From positions 1 through 55,432 of the forward strand of contig NZ_FMTT01000040.1 in NCBI RefSeq assembly GCF_900100345.1: a DNA stretch of 55,432 bases, read 5' to 3'. Under the pieces are notes generated by a model that saw only the letters and a program-made list of their open reading frames with translations, made no database searches and was not told the DNA's origin. Positions within the stretch are counted from its first letter, which is position 1; every line of letters begins with the position of its first letter. Source of the DNA: Paenibacillus tianmuensis (GTDB taxonomy: Bacteria; Bacillota; Bacilli; Paenibacillales; NBRC-103111). Below are positions 21,129-28,568 of the stretch, in pieces. The position numbers and the translations under genes were made by a program.

Positions 21129-21182
21129 TATAGCATACCCGGGTCATGCCTGATAACTACAGGTTAAACTAGGTATGCTATA
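21129..21182. repeat. 11-bp perfect inverted repeat after parB
   Basis: TATAGCATACC (21129-21139) and GGTATGCTATA (21172-21182) can pair, with an inner CCTG/CAGG stem in the 32-nt loop. It lies between parB and the desulfurase-like gene. The following TTTGTG is a weak T-run, so it may be a terminator or a leader structure. Confidence 0.6.
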
Positions 21183-21223
21183 TTTGTGTAGTGGATCTGA
21201 ATTGACAGTAGAGGTGAGAACAA

Positions 21224-22378
21224 ATGTCGGTCATCTACTTGGATCATGCGGCATCCTCCTGGCCGAAGCCGCCCGAAGTGTTGAAAGCGATGCATGATTG
21301 CATGGAGCAGTATGCTGCCAATCCGGGGAGAGGCAGCCATAAACTGGCTGTCAAAGCGAGCCGCGTATTATTTGAAGGACGGAAGCAGCTGGCCAAGCTG
21401 TTCAATATCAAAAATCCTAACGATATCATATATGCTCACAATACAACTTTCGCCTTGAATCTGGCCATTAAAGGGTTCGTCAAAGAGGGAGATCATATTC
21501 TTTGTACGGCCGTTGAGCACAACTCCGTAAGGAGACCGCTGGAATATTTGAAAAGAACGAAAAATGTGCAAGTGACCTATGTAAAAACCGATGAGCAAGG
21601 AAGGTTGAGCCTGGACGATGTTCGTCGCGAAATCACTCCGAAAACAAGCTTGATTGTAAGTACGCACAGCTCCAATCTGCTAGGCAGTATTATGCCGATT
21701 GAGGAATTGGGACAACTGTGCAGAGAGTATCATATTAAGCTGCTGGTCGATGCTGCGCAAACAGCCGGAACGATGGAAGTCGATGTGCAGAAGTTGGGGA
21801 TTCATATGCTTGCTTTTCCGGGACACAAGGGTTTACTCGGGCCGCAAGGAACAGGGGGACTGTATATCGATCCTGAGATCGATCTGGAGCCGCTGCTGCA
21901 TGGGGGTACCGGCAGTCAATCCGAAGCCGCGGAGCAGCCGGATGTTCGCCCGGATCGCTATGAAGCCGGAACGCAAAATACGGTAGGGGTTGCCGGACTT
22001 GTGGAAGGCGTGAAGTACATACACAAGCAAACCGTAGAGCATATTCATGCGAAAGAGTGGATGCTCACCCAAAGGATCATGCACGGGTTGATGGAAATTG
22101 ATGGAGTAACCATTCTAGGGCCGCAAATCGGGCAAAATAAAACAGGAATTGTTGCCTTTACCATCGCCGGCGCCGATGCATCCGAAGTTGCTTTCATATT
22201 GGATCAATCGTTTCATATTGCCGTTCGCGCTGGCTTCCATTGTACGCCGCTTGCTCATGAGATGGTCGGCACATTGGAACACGGAGCCATAAGGGCTAGT
22301 GTCGGCTGCTTTACGACGGAACACGAAACAGATCAACTGCTCTATGCGGTTCGTGAAATTGCCAAACACTTTAAGTAG
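21224..22378 (+). CDS. Aminotransferase class V, cysteine desulfurase-like
   Basis: The 384-residue pyridoxal-phosphate enzyme belongs to the NifS/SufS fold. The N-terminus IYLDHAASSWPKPPEV is typical; D176 (LVDAAQTAG) and the PLP lysine K202 (FPGHKGLLGPQGTG) are present, and a cysteine at the usual place, C340 (RAGFHCTPLAH). It probably mobilises sulfur from cysteine, but no scaffold gene is adjacent, so the acceptor is unknown. The ATG follows AGAGGTGAG. DUF4446 follows 20 nt downstream. Confidence 0.85.
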   Translation: MSVIYLDHAASSWPKPPEVLKAMHDCMEQYAANPGRGSHKLAVKASRVLFEGRKQLAKLFNIKNPNDIIYAHNTTFALNLAIKGFVKEGDHILCTAVEHNSVRRPLEYLKRTKNVQVTYVKTDEQGRLSLDDVRREITPKTSLIVSTHSSNLLGSIMPIEELGQLCREYHIKLLVDAAQTAGTMEVDVQKLGIHMLAFPGHKGLLGPQGTGGLYIDPEIDLEPLLHGGTGSQSEAAEQPDVRPDRYEAGTQNTVGVAGLVEGVKYIHKQTVEHIHAKEWMLTQRIMHGLMEIDGVTILGPQIGQNKTGIVAFTIAGADASEVAFILDQSFHIAVRAGFHCTPLAHEMVGTLEHGAIRASVGCFTTEHETDQLLYAVREIAKHFK

Positions 22379-22398
22379 GAGAGCAGGAGGCTTTTAGC

Positions 22399-22893
22399 GT
22401 GGGGGATGCCGTACTGGAAATGCCTGTGGAGGTGCTGTTGATTATTACAGCGGCCATCTCTTTATTGTTTTTAATTTTTGTTATCGTATTGTGGGTAAAA
22501 TTAAACAGGCTCCGCCGAAATTACAAAAGCATGCTGAATGGGACCGGGAGCTTGAATATCGAACAGATTTTGCTTGAGCTGCAGGAGAAAGGGAACATTT
22601 TGCTGGAAAACGATAGCCGAAACGAACAGCAAATTCAAGCGATACGCCGGAACATGTCTACGATGAAATCGCATATCGGCGTACACCGGTACAATGCTTT
22701 TTCGGAAATGGGAAGCGATTTGAGCTTTTCCGTAGCGATCTTGGACGAACAGCAGACAGGAGTCGTGCTTTCGGGCATTCACGGCCGCGATGAAACGTAT
22801 GTGTATGCGAAGCCGGTCGAGCAGGGGCAGTCCAAATATGCTTTGTCCCCTGAAGAGAAGGAAGCGATTAGTCGATCCGTACCAAAGAGGTAG
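22399..22893 (+). CDS. DUF4446 family membrane protein
   Basis: The 164-residue protein has one N-terminal membrane segment (about 11-33), a helical region, and a soluble domain with HIGVHRYNAFSEMGSDLSFS, the family hallmark. The GTG start is 8 nt after AGGAGG. Function is unknown. The last 26 nt overlap the end of the convergent yyaC gene. Confidence 0.8.
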   Translation: MGDAVLEMPVEVLLIITAAISLLFLIFVIVLWVKLNRLRRNYKSMLNGTGSLNIEQILLELQEKGNILLENDSRNEQQIQAIRRNMSTMKSHIGVHRYNAFSEMGSDLSFSVAILDEQQTGVVLSGIHGRDETYVYAKPVEQGQSKYALSPEEKEAISRSVPKR

Positions 22894-23482
22894 GAGACCA
22901 TTGGCGTTTGTCGCTGAATGCGGTTTGAAACGATTTGGCAATGACCTCGGCCATGTTCATGACCAGGCTCAATCGGGTGTTTTGCAGGACAAAGTACTCC
23001 ATAAATCCGCCTACGTTCACAATACCGGTAACGTGCATATGGCCGACAGGAGGCAACTCTTTGTTAACGCCAGCACCCGGTTTGACCGGACCATCGCCTA
23101 CTTGGATATAGCCGACGCTGGTCAGTTGGCCTAAACAGGCATCGATCGCGATGACAAAAGGGTCATTAAAATGCTGTTGAATCGTCGTCAAGGTTTCATT
23201 CAGATTCATGGCGTGAACCGGATTCTCCAATGTACCGTATAGATGGAGGCCCTTAATGCCTTGCTTTTGAAGCTGACTCCCGACCAGAGGTCCGAGCGCA
23301 TCGCCTGTGGAACGGTCCGTGCCTACGCAAACGATGACGAGGGGCTGTTGGGCCGGAATCGTTCGCAAAACAGCGCTTAGCTTATCCGAAAGCAGGTCGA
23401 TGCTGTTCGTTTCGGAGTGCATAATTTTTAAGATTTCGCTGGCTTTAGGTTTGTGAACATCTCTCTGAAAGGGCAGTTTCAT
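22868..23482 (-). CDS. yyaC: Spore protease-like protein YyaC
   Basis: The 204-residue protein matches YyaC, a relative of the germination protease GPR. Visible motifs are IVCVGTDRSTGDALGPLVG and AIDACLGQLTSVGYIQVGDG, with GNVGGFMEY-like sequence near the C-terminus. The ATG has AGGAGG at 6 nt. It is the only minus-strand gene in this part of the right arm. In B. subtilis yyaC also lies just beyond spo0J, here supporting a spore-forming host. Its role is not established. Confidence 0.85.
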   Translation of the reverse strand: MKLPFQRDVHKPKASEILKIMHSETNSIDLLSDKLSAVLRTIPAQQPLVIVCVGTDRSTGDALGPLVGSQLQKQGIKGLHLYGTLENPVHAMNLNETLTTIQQHFNDPFVIAIDACLGQLTSVGYIQVGDGPVKPGAGVNKELPPVGHMHVTGIVNVGGFMEYFVLQNTRLSLVMNMAEVIAKSFQTAFSDKRQWSPTSLVRID

Positions 23483-23609
23483 AGGAAGCCTCCTGTGGAA
23501 AAGGGTAAAGTGATAATCGGAAACGCCAGAAAATGGGTTGGTACTAGTATACGGTTGCTAGGAATGAAATATACCCGGGGCAGAAAAAAATAGAAAGGGG
23601 GTGGGAAGG

Positions 23610-23852
23610 GTGCTGCTCATGGCTTTCGATTCAACACAGCAAGCTTTGAGAGCGGAAATGCTCCTCGATTATGCGGAGATCGAAAACGATATGTGTCCTA
23701 CCCCCAAAGAAATTACGGCTGGGTGCGCGTTATCCCTGGAATTTCAGGAGGCAGATCTTCCAGAGGTTAGGCGTATTATCAAAGAAGAACGGGTAGATAT
23801 CCACGGACTTTATAGTAAAGAAGATGGGCATTATGTTAACTTAGAGTTGTAA
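23610..23852 (+). CDS. DUF3343 domain protein
   Basis: The short protein (80 residues from GTG 23610) contains AFDSTQQALRAEMLL and CPTPKEITAGCALSL, the DUF3343 pattern, often near sulfur-relay and selenium genes; here it follows a desulfurase-like gene. An upstream GTG at 23601 directly abuts the AAAGGGG ribosome site, so 23610 or the ATG at 23619 is more likely. Function is unknown. Confidence 0.75.
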   Translation: MLLMAFDSTQQALRAEMLLDYAEIENDMCPTPKEITAGCALSLEFQEADLPEVRRIIKEERVDIHGLYSKEDGHYVNLEL

Positions 23853-23866
23853 GGCGGGAGATTTTT

Positions 23867-24766
23867 ATGGATGAAATGCTGAAGAAAAACGGCTTATCCA
23901 CATGGGGACAATTTCAAGAAAAGTTCATCAACTATGTTTCCAACCCCGAATTGTGGACAGGACTGTTGTTCACCGTCATTAAGATCGTACTGATCTATAT
24001 CGCGGCAAGGGTGATCATTAAGGTTGCGGAAAAAGCGTTGCATCATATGATGATGGCGCGGGATACAGGGCCGATCAAGTTCGATGCCAGGCGTTCGAAA
24101 ACGATAGGCAAACTTGTGGGAAATATTATTACTTACGTTGTTAACTTTATTATGATCTTAATGATTTTGAGTCAATTTCAAGTGAATCTCGGACCGGTCT
24201 TGGCTGGCGCCGGGGTCGTTGGATTGGCGATCGGTTTCGGCGCGCAAAGCTTGGTGAAGGACGTCATCATTGGATTTTTCATTATTTTTGAAGACCAGTT
24301 TGCGGTAGGCGACGTTATTCAAGTAGGCAATTACAAGGGAACGGTTGAAGAAATCGGCCTGCGGGTAACCCGGTTGAAGAGTTGGACAGGGGAAGTGCAC
24401 ATCATTCCGAACGGGACGATTGTACAAGTTACAAACTTTTCCATTAATAACTCGCTTGCCGTCATTGATGTCTCGGTATCGTATGAAACGGATATCGATT
24501 TCGCGATGAAAATTCTTGAGGATACCGTCAAAACATTTTATGATACAAGTGTGGACATGGTAAAAGAGCCTGAAGTGCTCGGGGTTCATATGATGGGAGC
24601 AACGGAAATTACGCTGCGGATTACGGCGGAGTGTAAGCCTAACCAGCAGTCCGGGGTAGCAAGGAAGCTGAATGCGGAGATCAAAAAAATCTTCGAGGCC
24701 AACGGGATTCAAATTCCTTATCCACGGATGATCACTTATCATAGAACGGAAAAGGCGGAATCGTGA
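23867..24766 (+). CDS. Small-conductance mechanosensitive channel MscS family
   Basis: The 299-residue protein has three membrane segments (about 31-50, 82-102, 108-135). The pore helix region GAGVVGLAIGFGAQSLVKD (about 112-130) and the beta domain FEDQFAVGDVIQVGNYKGTV are the MscS hallmarks. It opens under membrane tension to release solutes. AGGCGGGAG precedes the ATG. Its stop overlaps the next gene's start. Confidence 0.93.
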   Translation: MDEMLKKNGLSTWGQFQEKFINYVSNPELWTGLLFTVIKIVLIYIAARVIIKVAEKALHHMMMARDTGPIKFDARRSKTIGKLVGNIITYVVNFIMILMILSQFQVNLGPVLAGAGVVGLAIGFGAQSLVKDVIIGFFIIFEDQFAVGDVIQVGNYKGTVEEIGLRVTRLKSWTGEVHIIPNGTIVQVTNFSINNSLAVIDVSVSYETDIDFAMKILEDTVKTFYDTSVDMVKEPEVLGVHMMGATEITLRITAECKPNQQSGVARKLNAEIKKIFEANGIQIPYPRMITYHRTEKAES

Positions 24767-24987
24767 TGGAAAAGAAGCAATATCAGTTGGGTGACATCGT
24801 GCAAATGAAGAAGCCGCATCCCTGCGGCACGAACGAGATGGAGATCATCCGGATGGGGATGGACATTCGCATCAAGTGTGTCGGTTGCAAGCACAGCGTG
24901 CTCGTTCCCCGGTCCAAGTTCGAGAGCAAGCTGAAAAAAGTGCTCCGTTCCGCCGCGCCAGCGGAAGATTCCGCGGCAACGGATTAG
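24766..24987 (+). CDS. DUF951 family protein
   Basis: The 73-residue protein has GDIVQMKKPHPCGTNEMEI and IKCVGCKHSVLVPRSKFE, the DUF951 pattern with conserved cysteines (PHPCG, CVGC), suggesting a small zinc-ribbon fold. The ATG overlaps the mscS stop (TGATG), with AGGCGG 7 nt upstream; a GTG three bases earlier is possible. This pairing with mscS near rpsF is common in Bacillus relatives. Function is unknown. Confidence 0.85.
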   Translation: MEKKQYQLGDIVQMKKPHPCGTNEMEIIRMGMDIRIKCVGCKHSVLVPRSKFESKLKKVLRSAAPAEDSAATD

Positions 24988-25023
24988 GGAGAAGCCTTAC
25001 GGCTGGTAAATATTAAAAAGCAC

Positions 25024-25053
25024 TTGCATAGATGAAGGGATATATGCTATTAT
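25024..25053 (+). promoter_or_regulatory. tRNA-Ser promoter
   Basis: TTGCAT (25024-25029) and TATTAT (25048-25053) are 18 nt apart, 20 nt before the tRNA. Confidence 0.75.
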
Positions 25054-25073
25054 ATTTCTTGTCCCTTTAATGC

Positions 25074-25164
25074 GGAAAGGTACCCAAGAGGCCCAAGGGG
25101 GCTGACTCGAAATCAGCTAGGCGGCGCAAGCCGTGCGTGGGTTCGAATCCCACTCTTTCCGCCA
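25074..25164 (+). tRNA. tRNA-Ser (CGA anticodon)
   Basis: A 91-nt class II tRNA: acceptor GGAAAGG/TCTTTCC, anticodon stem GCTGA/TCAGC with loop CTCGAAA (anticodon CGA, reading UCG), a long variable arm, T-arm GTGGGTTCGAATCCCAC, discriminator G and encoded CCA. The acceptor has one G-U pair at its base. It marks the left edge of an accessory patch. Confidence 0.96.
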
Positions 25165-25181
25165 TAACATAAATGACGAAG

Positions 25182-25205
25182 ACGACCGCAGGGTCGTTTT
25201 TTTTG
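25182..25205 (+). terminator. Terminator after tRNA-Ser
   Basis: ACGACC GCAG GGTCGT followed by eight T. Confidence 0.9.
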
Positions 25206-25417
25206 TTTGTGTGGAAAATGGGTGAGAACCCAGAGGGTTCGTCGGAGCATAGGCTTCGATAGGACGGCTTTGCAGTCGACCGGAAGGCCGCAAACTTCCC
25301 GATAATACCTAGCCCGAATATCCTTTTCGTTGTACAATAAGGATGAATATGGGAAGCGGCCTGCAGCTATCTATTGCGAAAGCGATGCACGCCCCATAAA
25401 GAAGGGGGTAAAGGATC

Positions 25418-26155
25418 ATGACAGATGATTGCAAAGCAATCTTGGATTTTTTAAACTGCGACTATGAGCTGTTTGAAAATGAGAAAAACGGAGAAAAAAT
25501 TGTTGAGCGATTTAATAAGCTAACAGCGCAAGGAAAAACAGACGGGTTTTATCCGCTGATTATTGTTGTTTCCGACATATTGGTGGAAGCACTTGAACCT
25601 GTTTTTGATGATTATGACGTGGAAAACACAGCAGAGGGCATTGCCGCTTTCCGTCAAATGGTTACCCTTGAATCAGAAAAAATAAATGCGGAAGATTTTC
25701 TGTCTGAGCGCATTTCTGAATACATGGAAATGCACAAAGATATGGATGTTCTTGGACAGTTTAAGCCAGAAGAACCTAATAACTGCTTTTGGTCTTTTAT
25801 GAATGACGATAAGCCACATGAAGAAATCATCATTGCCAAAATTCCCACAAAAAACCCTTGGGAACTGGCAGCATGGATACCTATGGGCGGCTTTAATGAT
25901 TGTCCAGCGCCAGCTGAGCAAATGGCGGTGTTTCGGTATTGGTATGAAAAATATGGTGCCGTTCCTGCTGTTGTGACATATGACAACTGGGAAATGCAGC
26001 TTACTAATCCACCATTAACATTGGAAGCCTCCGAGTCGCTCGCCAAAGAGCATTTTGCGTTTTGCTATGATATTGTCATGCAAGGTTCTGATAACATTCG
26101 TGCTTTGGCAAGTTCGTTGAAAGATTCGACAACTTGGTACTTTTGGTGGGATTGA
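25418..26155 (+). CDS. DUF4253 domain protein
   Basis: The 245-residue acidic, soluble protein has the DUF4253 pattern in its C-terminal half: IPTKNPWELAAWIPMGGFND, PAVVTYDNWEMQLTNPP, and the ending SSLKDSTTWYFWWD. DUF4253 proteins are often found in variable regions and resemble immunity-type or enzyme-related proteins, but their activity is not known. AAGGGGGT precedes the ATG. It is the first gene after tRNA-Ser and has no core neighbour. Confidence 0.8.
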   Translation: MTDDCKAILDFLNCDYELFENEKNGEKIVERFNKLTAQGKTDGFYPLIIVVSDILVEALEPVFDDYDVENTAEGIAAFRQMVTLESEKINAEDFLSERISEYMEMHKDMDVLGQFKPEEPNNCFWSFMNDDKPHEEIIIAKIPTKNPWELAAWIPMGGFNDCPAPAEQMAVFRYWYEKYGAVPAVVTYDNWEMQLTNPPLTLEASESLAKEHFAFCYDIVMQGSDNIRALASSLKDSTTWYFWWD

Positions 26156-26238
26156 TTTAAGAGACAGACCAAGCTCCCTTCGCGACGAATGCCTAGCTAA
26201 CACCGCCGCCCTTGACATGGAGCCTCTGTCCCCCTTGA

Positions 26239-26298
26239 ACCCATAATCTTGAAGGGGTGGAGTGGGGCGAGATTAAGCGCATGTTCACCGGCAAATAA
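26239..26298 (+). pseudogene. Possible C-terminal gene fragment
   Basis: After a stop, a 19-codon open stretch encodes THNLEGVEWGEIKRMFTGK and ends in TAA directly before a strong hairpin. With no start codon it looks like the tail of a lost gene. The family is not recognised. The rest of 26156-26442 shows no gene. Confidence 0.3.
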
Positions 26299-26308
26299 AC
26301 GAAAAATT

Positions 26309-26347
26309 AACGCCACTCAAGCGGAATTAGACCGTTCGGGTGGCGTT
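26309..26347. terminator. Hairpin, probable terminator
   Basis: AACGCCAC (26309-26316) pairs with GTGGCGTT (26340-26347), followed by GTTATTTTT on the plus strand; on the minus strand it is followed by TAATTTTTCG. It could end transcripts from either side. Confidence 0.65.
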
Positions 26348-26442
26348 GTTATTTTTACCGTCATTTTTACGTGCTTTTACACGTCCTAACCGGCTTGGAC
26401 GACCGTCCCTGCTACACGGCGTCAAAAGGCGCTGATTAGACG

Positions 26443-26580
26443 CTATTTAGCAGTGGTATCGATCGCCTGCTTAAACGATGCTTCAAACGTCGTGCTACAT
26501 TGCTGTAGCTGCGCGGTAAGAGCGTCAAGTTTATCGTTAAGGCGTTGGAGTTGCGTGAGGATTTCTTAAATTTCGTCCAC
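26443..26580 (-). pseudogene. Small coiled-coil protein gene with in-frame stop at codon 5
   Basis: On the minus strand CGGAGGAG precedes a GTG (26578-26580) that opens VDEI, then a TAA (26566-26568), then an uninterrupted EILTQLQRLNDKLDALTA and on to a stop at 26443. The conceptual product of about 45 residues is a leucine-heptad helix. One base change would restore it. Such small coiled coils are common in prophage-like and mobile regions. It is probably a decayed gene. Confidence 0.45.
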
Positions 26581-26682
26581 TGGCGGCTCTCCTCCGTTAT
26601 TAATGCCGCAGTTTGGAAGAGGGCGTCAGAAAGGTTTACGAAAAAACGCCAATCAAACAGACTAAATCTGAGCTCGTCGCTA

Positions 26683-26949
26683 TTATGGAGTTTCTGCGTT
26701 TTCACCATTTGGTATGTACTCGATTATATCGGATATGGTTATTTTACGAGTAATGCCTTGCTTACGCGCAATCTCATTTAAGGTATCAAGCAAGTTAACC
26801 AATGTATGAATTTCAATCCGTTTTGTTTCGCCACTGACTAAATCTAACACTGTTGCCGGCCGCGTTTTTGATTCGACAGCCAATTTATTCCTCGTAATTC
26901 CTAACTCATCAATAGTTTTACCAAGGTTAAATCGTACTTTCTCTGACAT
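26683..26949 (-). CDS. XRE-type helix-turn-helix repressor
   Basis: The 88-residue protein is almost entirely a Cro/C1-type helix-turn-helix: LGKTIDELGITRNKLAVESK, then TVLDLVSGETKRIEIHTLVNLLDTLNEI. The ATG is 8 nt after AAGGAG. Its promoter (TTTACT/TATAAT on the minus strand, 26982-27011) faces a divergent promoter for the gene at 27120, with palindromes in between, so it probably controls itself and that gene. Its origin is likely mobile. Confidence 0.85.
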   Translation of the reverse strand: MSEKVRFNLGKTIDELGITRNKLAVESKTRPATVLDLVSGETKRIEIHTLVNLLDTLNEIARKQGITRKITISDIIEYIPNGENAETP

Positions 26950-26981
26950 TGGTTACGCTCCTTAGTCTGCATCCTTCTTGT

Positions 26982-27011
26982 ATTATAACGTAACTATACG
27001 AGACGAGTAAA
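26982..27011 (-). promoter_or_regulatory. Promoter of the XRE gene
   Basis: Minus strand TTTACT (27006-27011) and TATAAT (26982-26987), spacer 18 nt. Confidence 0.6.
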
Positions 27012-27029
27012 ACTTTTTGAATGGAACTA

Positions 27030-27089
27030 TTGACGTGTTACTTTAGAAGTAATAATATATACCTTAGTAGTAATACTATAGAAGTATTA
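27030..27089 (+). promoter_or_regulatory. Divergent promoter with two palindromic candidate operators
   Basis: TTGACG (27030-27035) and TAATAT (27053-27058) are 17 nt apart. The spacer holds the palindrome TTACTT TAG AAGTAA (27038-27052); a second one, TAATACT ATAGA AGTATTA (27071-27089), lies just downstream of the -10 box. Both fit operators for the adjacent XRE repressor. Binding is inferred. Confidence 0.65.
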
Positions 27090-27119
27090 TTTGCAAATAA
27101 ACAAGGAGGGATAAGGATT

Positions 27120-27434
27120 ATGCTCAAACGGATTAAAATGGTGATTGAGCAAGGGGAAAATGAATTTGAATTGGTTGATGCTTATCTAACTCCCGATGGA
27201 TCACACGCGTTTTATATTCATGAAGGTACCATTCACTATACGATAGCCGTCCGGACACAAAACGAACGGGTTTATGTTGAAAGTCAGGTGTCCATGCAAT
27301 TAGGGGATACGACCCGAGGGGAGGTAACCATTTATGATTTGCATGAAAAGCTGATCGGTATGAGCGCATACCAGCTTTTAAATTTTCATGTCATTCACCA
27401 TATGGATGATCTCAAATTAATAAGCGAAAACTAA
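27120..27434 (+). CDS. Unknown protein next to XRE repressor
   Basis: The 104-residue soluble protein starts MLKRIKMVIEQGENEFELV (ATG 27120, AAGGAGGG 9 nt upstream). It has beta-rich sequence with TPDGSHAFYIHEGTIHYTI and a helical C-terminus ending FHVIHHMDDLKLISEN. No family is recognised. It is read from the promoter that carries the two palindromes, so it is probably the main target of the repressor. Its end overlaps by 18 nt a convergent small reading frame. Confidence 0.65.
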   Translation: MLKRIKMVIEQGENEFELVDAYLTPDGSHAFYIHEGTIHYTIAVRTQNERVYVESQVSMQLGDTTRGEVTIYDLHEKLIGMSAYQLLNFHVIHHMDDLKLISEN

Positions 27435-27629
27435 CGAGGATCTGGCGCATATTAAAAAAAAGAGGAACCAAGTAAGCAAGGTTCCTCTTTGCGTTATTTT
27501 ACATGTGACTGGCGTTGGTCTTTTTTCAATAATGAGTTTCATTTCCGAACGTATTTGTTCTCTGGACAAACTAGATGGAACGACCATAATTCCATTATCA
27601 GATACTTTTTTGTCTGCGAAATTTTGCAA
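27417..27629 (-). CDS. Small unknown protein, frame runs through a terminator hairpin
   Basis: A TTG (27627-27629) preceded by GGGGAGGG opens a 70-residue frame starting QNFADKKVSDNGIMVVPSSL. The first 45 residues look like a normal soluble protein; the last 25 are encoded by the hairpin at 27461-27488 and read as a hydrophobic tail (TWFLFFLIC). The good ribosome site argues for translation, but the tail suggests a truncated gene. Family not recognised. Confidence 0.4.
   Translation of the reverse strand: MQNFADKKVSDNGIMVVPSSLSREQIRSEMKLIIEKRPTPVTCKITQRGTLLTWFLFFLICARSSLVFAY
27461..27488. terminator. Bidirectional terminator
   Basis: AGAGGAACC and GGTTCCTCT enclose a 10-nt loop. The plus strand continues TTGCGTTATTTT, and the minus strand continues TTTTTTTAAT, so it can stop transcripts from both sides. 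Confidence 0.8.
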
Positions 27630-27811
27630 GGTAACCCTCCCCGTTTCGATGCTGCAGCAGCCAGGTCAAATCCCCATCACTCCTTTTATTTAAATCATTA
27701 CATCAGCGGAGCAGGAGCGAATAGAATATATGTCAATTTAGGTAATTATATTAAAGATTTATTGAATTAACCATATAAAAAGGTGGCTCGTTCGGAAAAT
27801 TCCGATTGCAA

Positions 27812-28066
27812 TCATTCCCCGTCCTTCGTCCGTCGGTAGACGGAGAAGCGGTCAACGGCGTAACCGATAATCGTCCACGAAAGAATGGTGAGCAGATAAA
27901 GCGGCCACGGATTGATATTGGTATAGGTAAAGATCGGATAAAACCAGGCGGGCACGCTGAGCGAATAAAAGAGCAGATACACCGGATCGTATTCGTGTCC
28001 GATATAATGGATAAAACACAGCACAATGCCCACAATGGTCAATATTATCGTATATTTATAGCGCAT
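27812..28066 (-). CDS. Small membrane protein, three segments
   Basis: The 84-residue protein starts MRYKYTIILTIVGIVLCFIH; hydrophobic segments lie at about 5-20, 27-43 and 50-66, with a short basic tail (YRRTKDGE). The ATG at 28066 is 8 nt after AAAGGAGG, better than any upstream in-frame start. It is unrecognised but of a type common in Paenibacillus-like genomes. Confidence 0.7.
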   Translation of the reverse strand: MRYKYTIILTIVGIVLCFIHYIGHEYDPVYLLFYSLSVPAWFYPIFTYTNINPWPLYLLTILSWTIIGYAVDRFSVYRRTKDGE

Positions 28067-28141
28067 CGGTAGCGCCTCCTTTGTCCAAATTGCAGAGGAA
28101 GCAGGCTCCCTGCCGGGTGGCATGGAAGGGAGCGAGCTGGT

Positions 28142-28327
28142 TTAGCCTCGAAACAGCTTTTTCCACTTGCGGTTATGGTTCGTTGTTTCCGGGAAGGGAT
28201 CTCCCTTTTTTAGATTGATGATCTTCGGATTATTGATGCCCATATGAAAGGCATTCTCGCCGACTTCCATATATTCGCCGTCGTTCGGCGCGTTGTCTCC
28301 CGGACGGAACTGACTCCATTCCCCCAC
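28142..28327 (-). CDS. YjzC-like small protein
   Basis: The 61-residue protein from a GTG at 28327 reads GEWSQFRPGDNAPNDGEYME and ends FPETTNHNRKWKKLF. This matches the B. subtilis YjzC pattern (QFRPGQKAPNNG... FPENPNHNRKWK). AGGAGG lies 9 nt upstream of the GTG. Function is unknown. It is the last gene of the accessory patch before rpsF, divergent from it. Confidence 0.75.
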   Translation of the reverse strand: MGEWSQFRPGDNAPNDGEYMEVGENAFHMGINNPKIINLKKGDPFPETTNHNRKWKKLFRG

Positions 28328-28444
28328 AACAAGCCACCTCCTGTACTTAAATCTGATGTTAGATTTTCCATAAAGCTTCGGAAGCATGCGGGCTAATAAT
28401 TGCCAGAACACCGCGTAAAAAGAGGCACAACGAACGGATTTTGC

Positions 28445-28473
28445 TTGCGTTACGTGCTCGATTTTGCTATAGT
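28445..28473 (+). promoter_or_regulatory. rpsF-ssb-rpsR promoter
   Basis: TTGCGT (28445-28450) and TATAGT (28468-28473) with a 17-nt spacer, about 95 nt before the rpsF start. Confidence 0.7.
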
Positions 28474-28517
28474 ATTATGGTGCGAGTTTGGATATTATCG
28501 ATTCTCGCTCCTTGCTC

Positions 28518-28549
28518 CTGACGGTACAAGCCGACTCAGGGGCCGTTAG
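28518..28549 (+). promoter_or_regulatory. S6:S18-type leader hairpin of rpsF operon
   Basis: CTGACGG (28518-28524) pairs with CCGTTAG (28543-28549, one G-U). The enclosed segment contains CCGACTCAGG. The stem with an exposed CCG matches the leader described for bacterial rpsF operons, bound by the S6:S18 complex for feedback. The structure is read from sequence; regulation is taken from the known motif. Confidence 0.6.
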
Positions 28550-28568
28550 TCCAAAAGGAGGTGGCAAC

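Noticed and set aside
25113..25337. Minus-strand frame with GKSGIRTHARLAPPS ending
   Set aside because: This is a well-known false protein from the antisense of tRNA-Ser T-arm sequence.
27489..27770. Plus-strand frames of 60-90 codons in the gap
   Set aside because: They lack ribosome sites and overlap the better supported minus-strand small frame.
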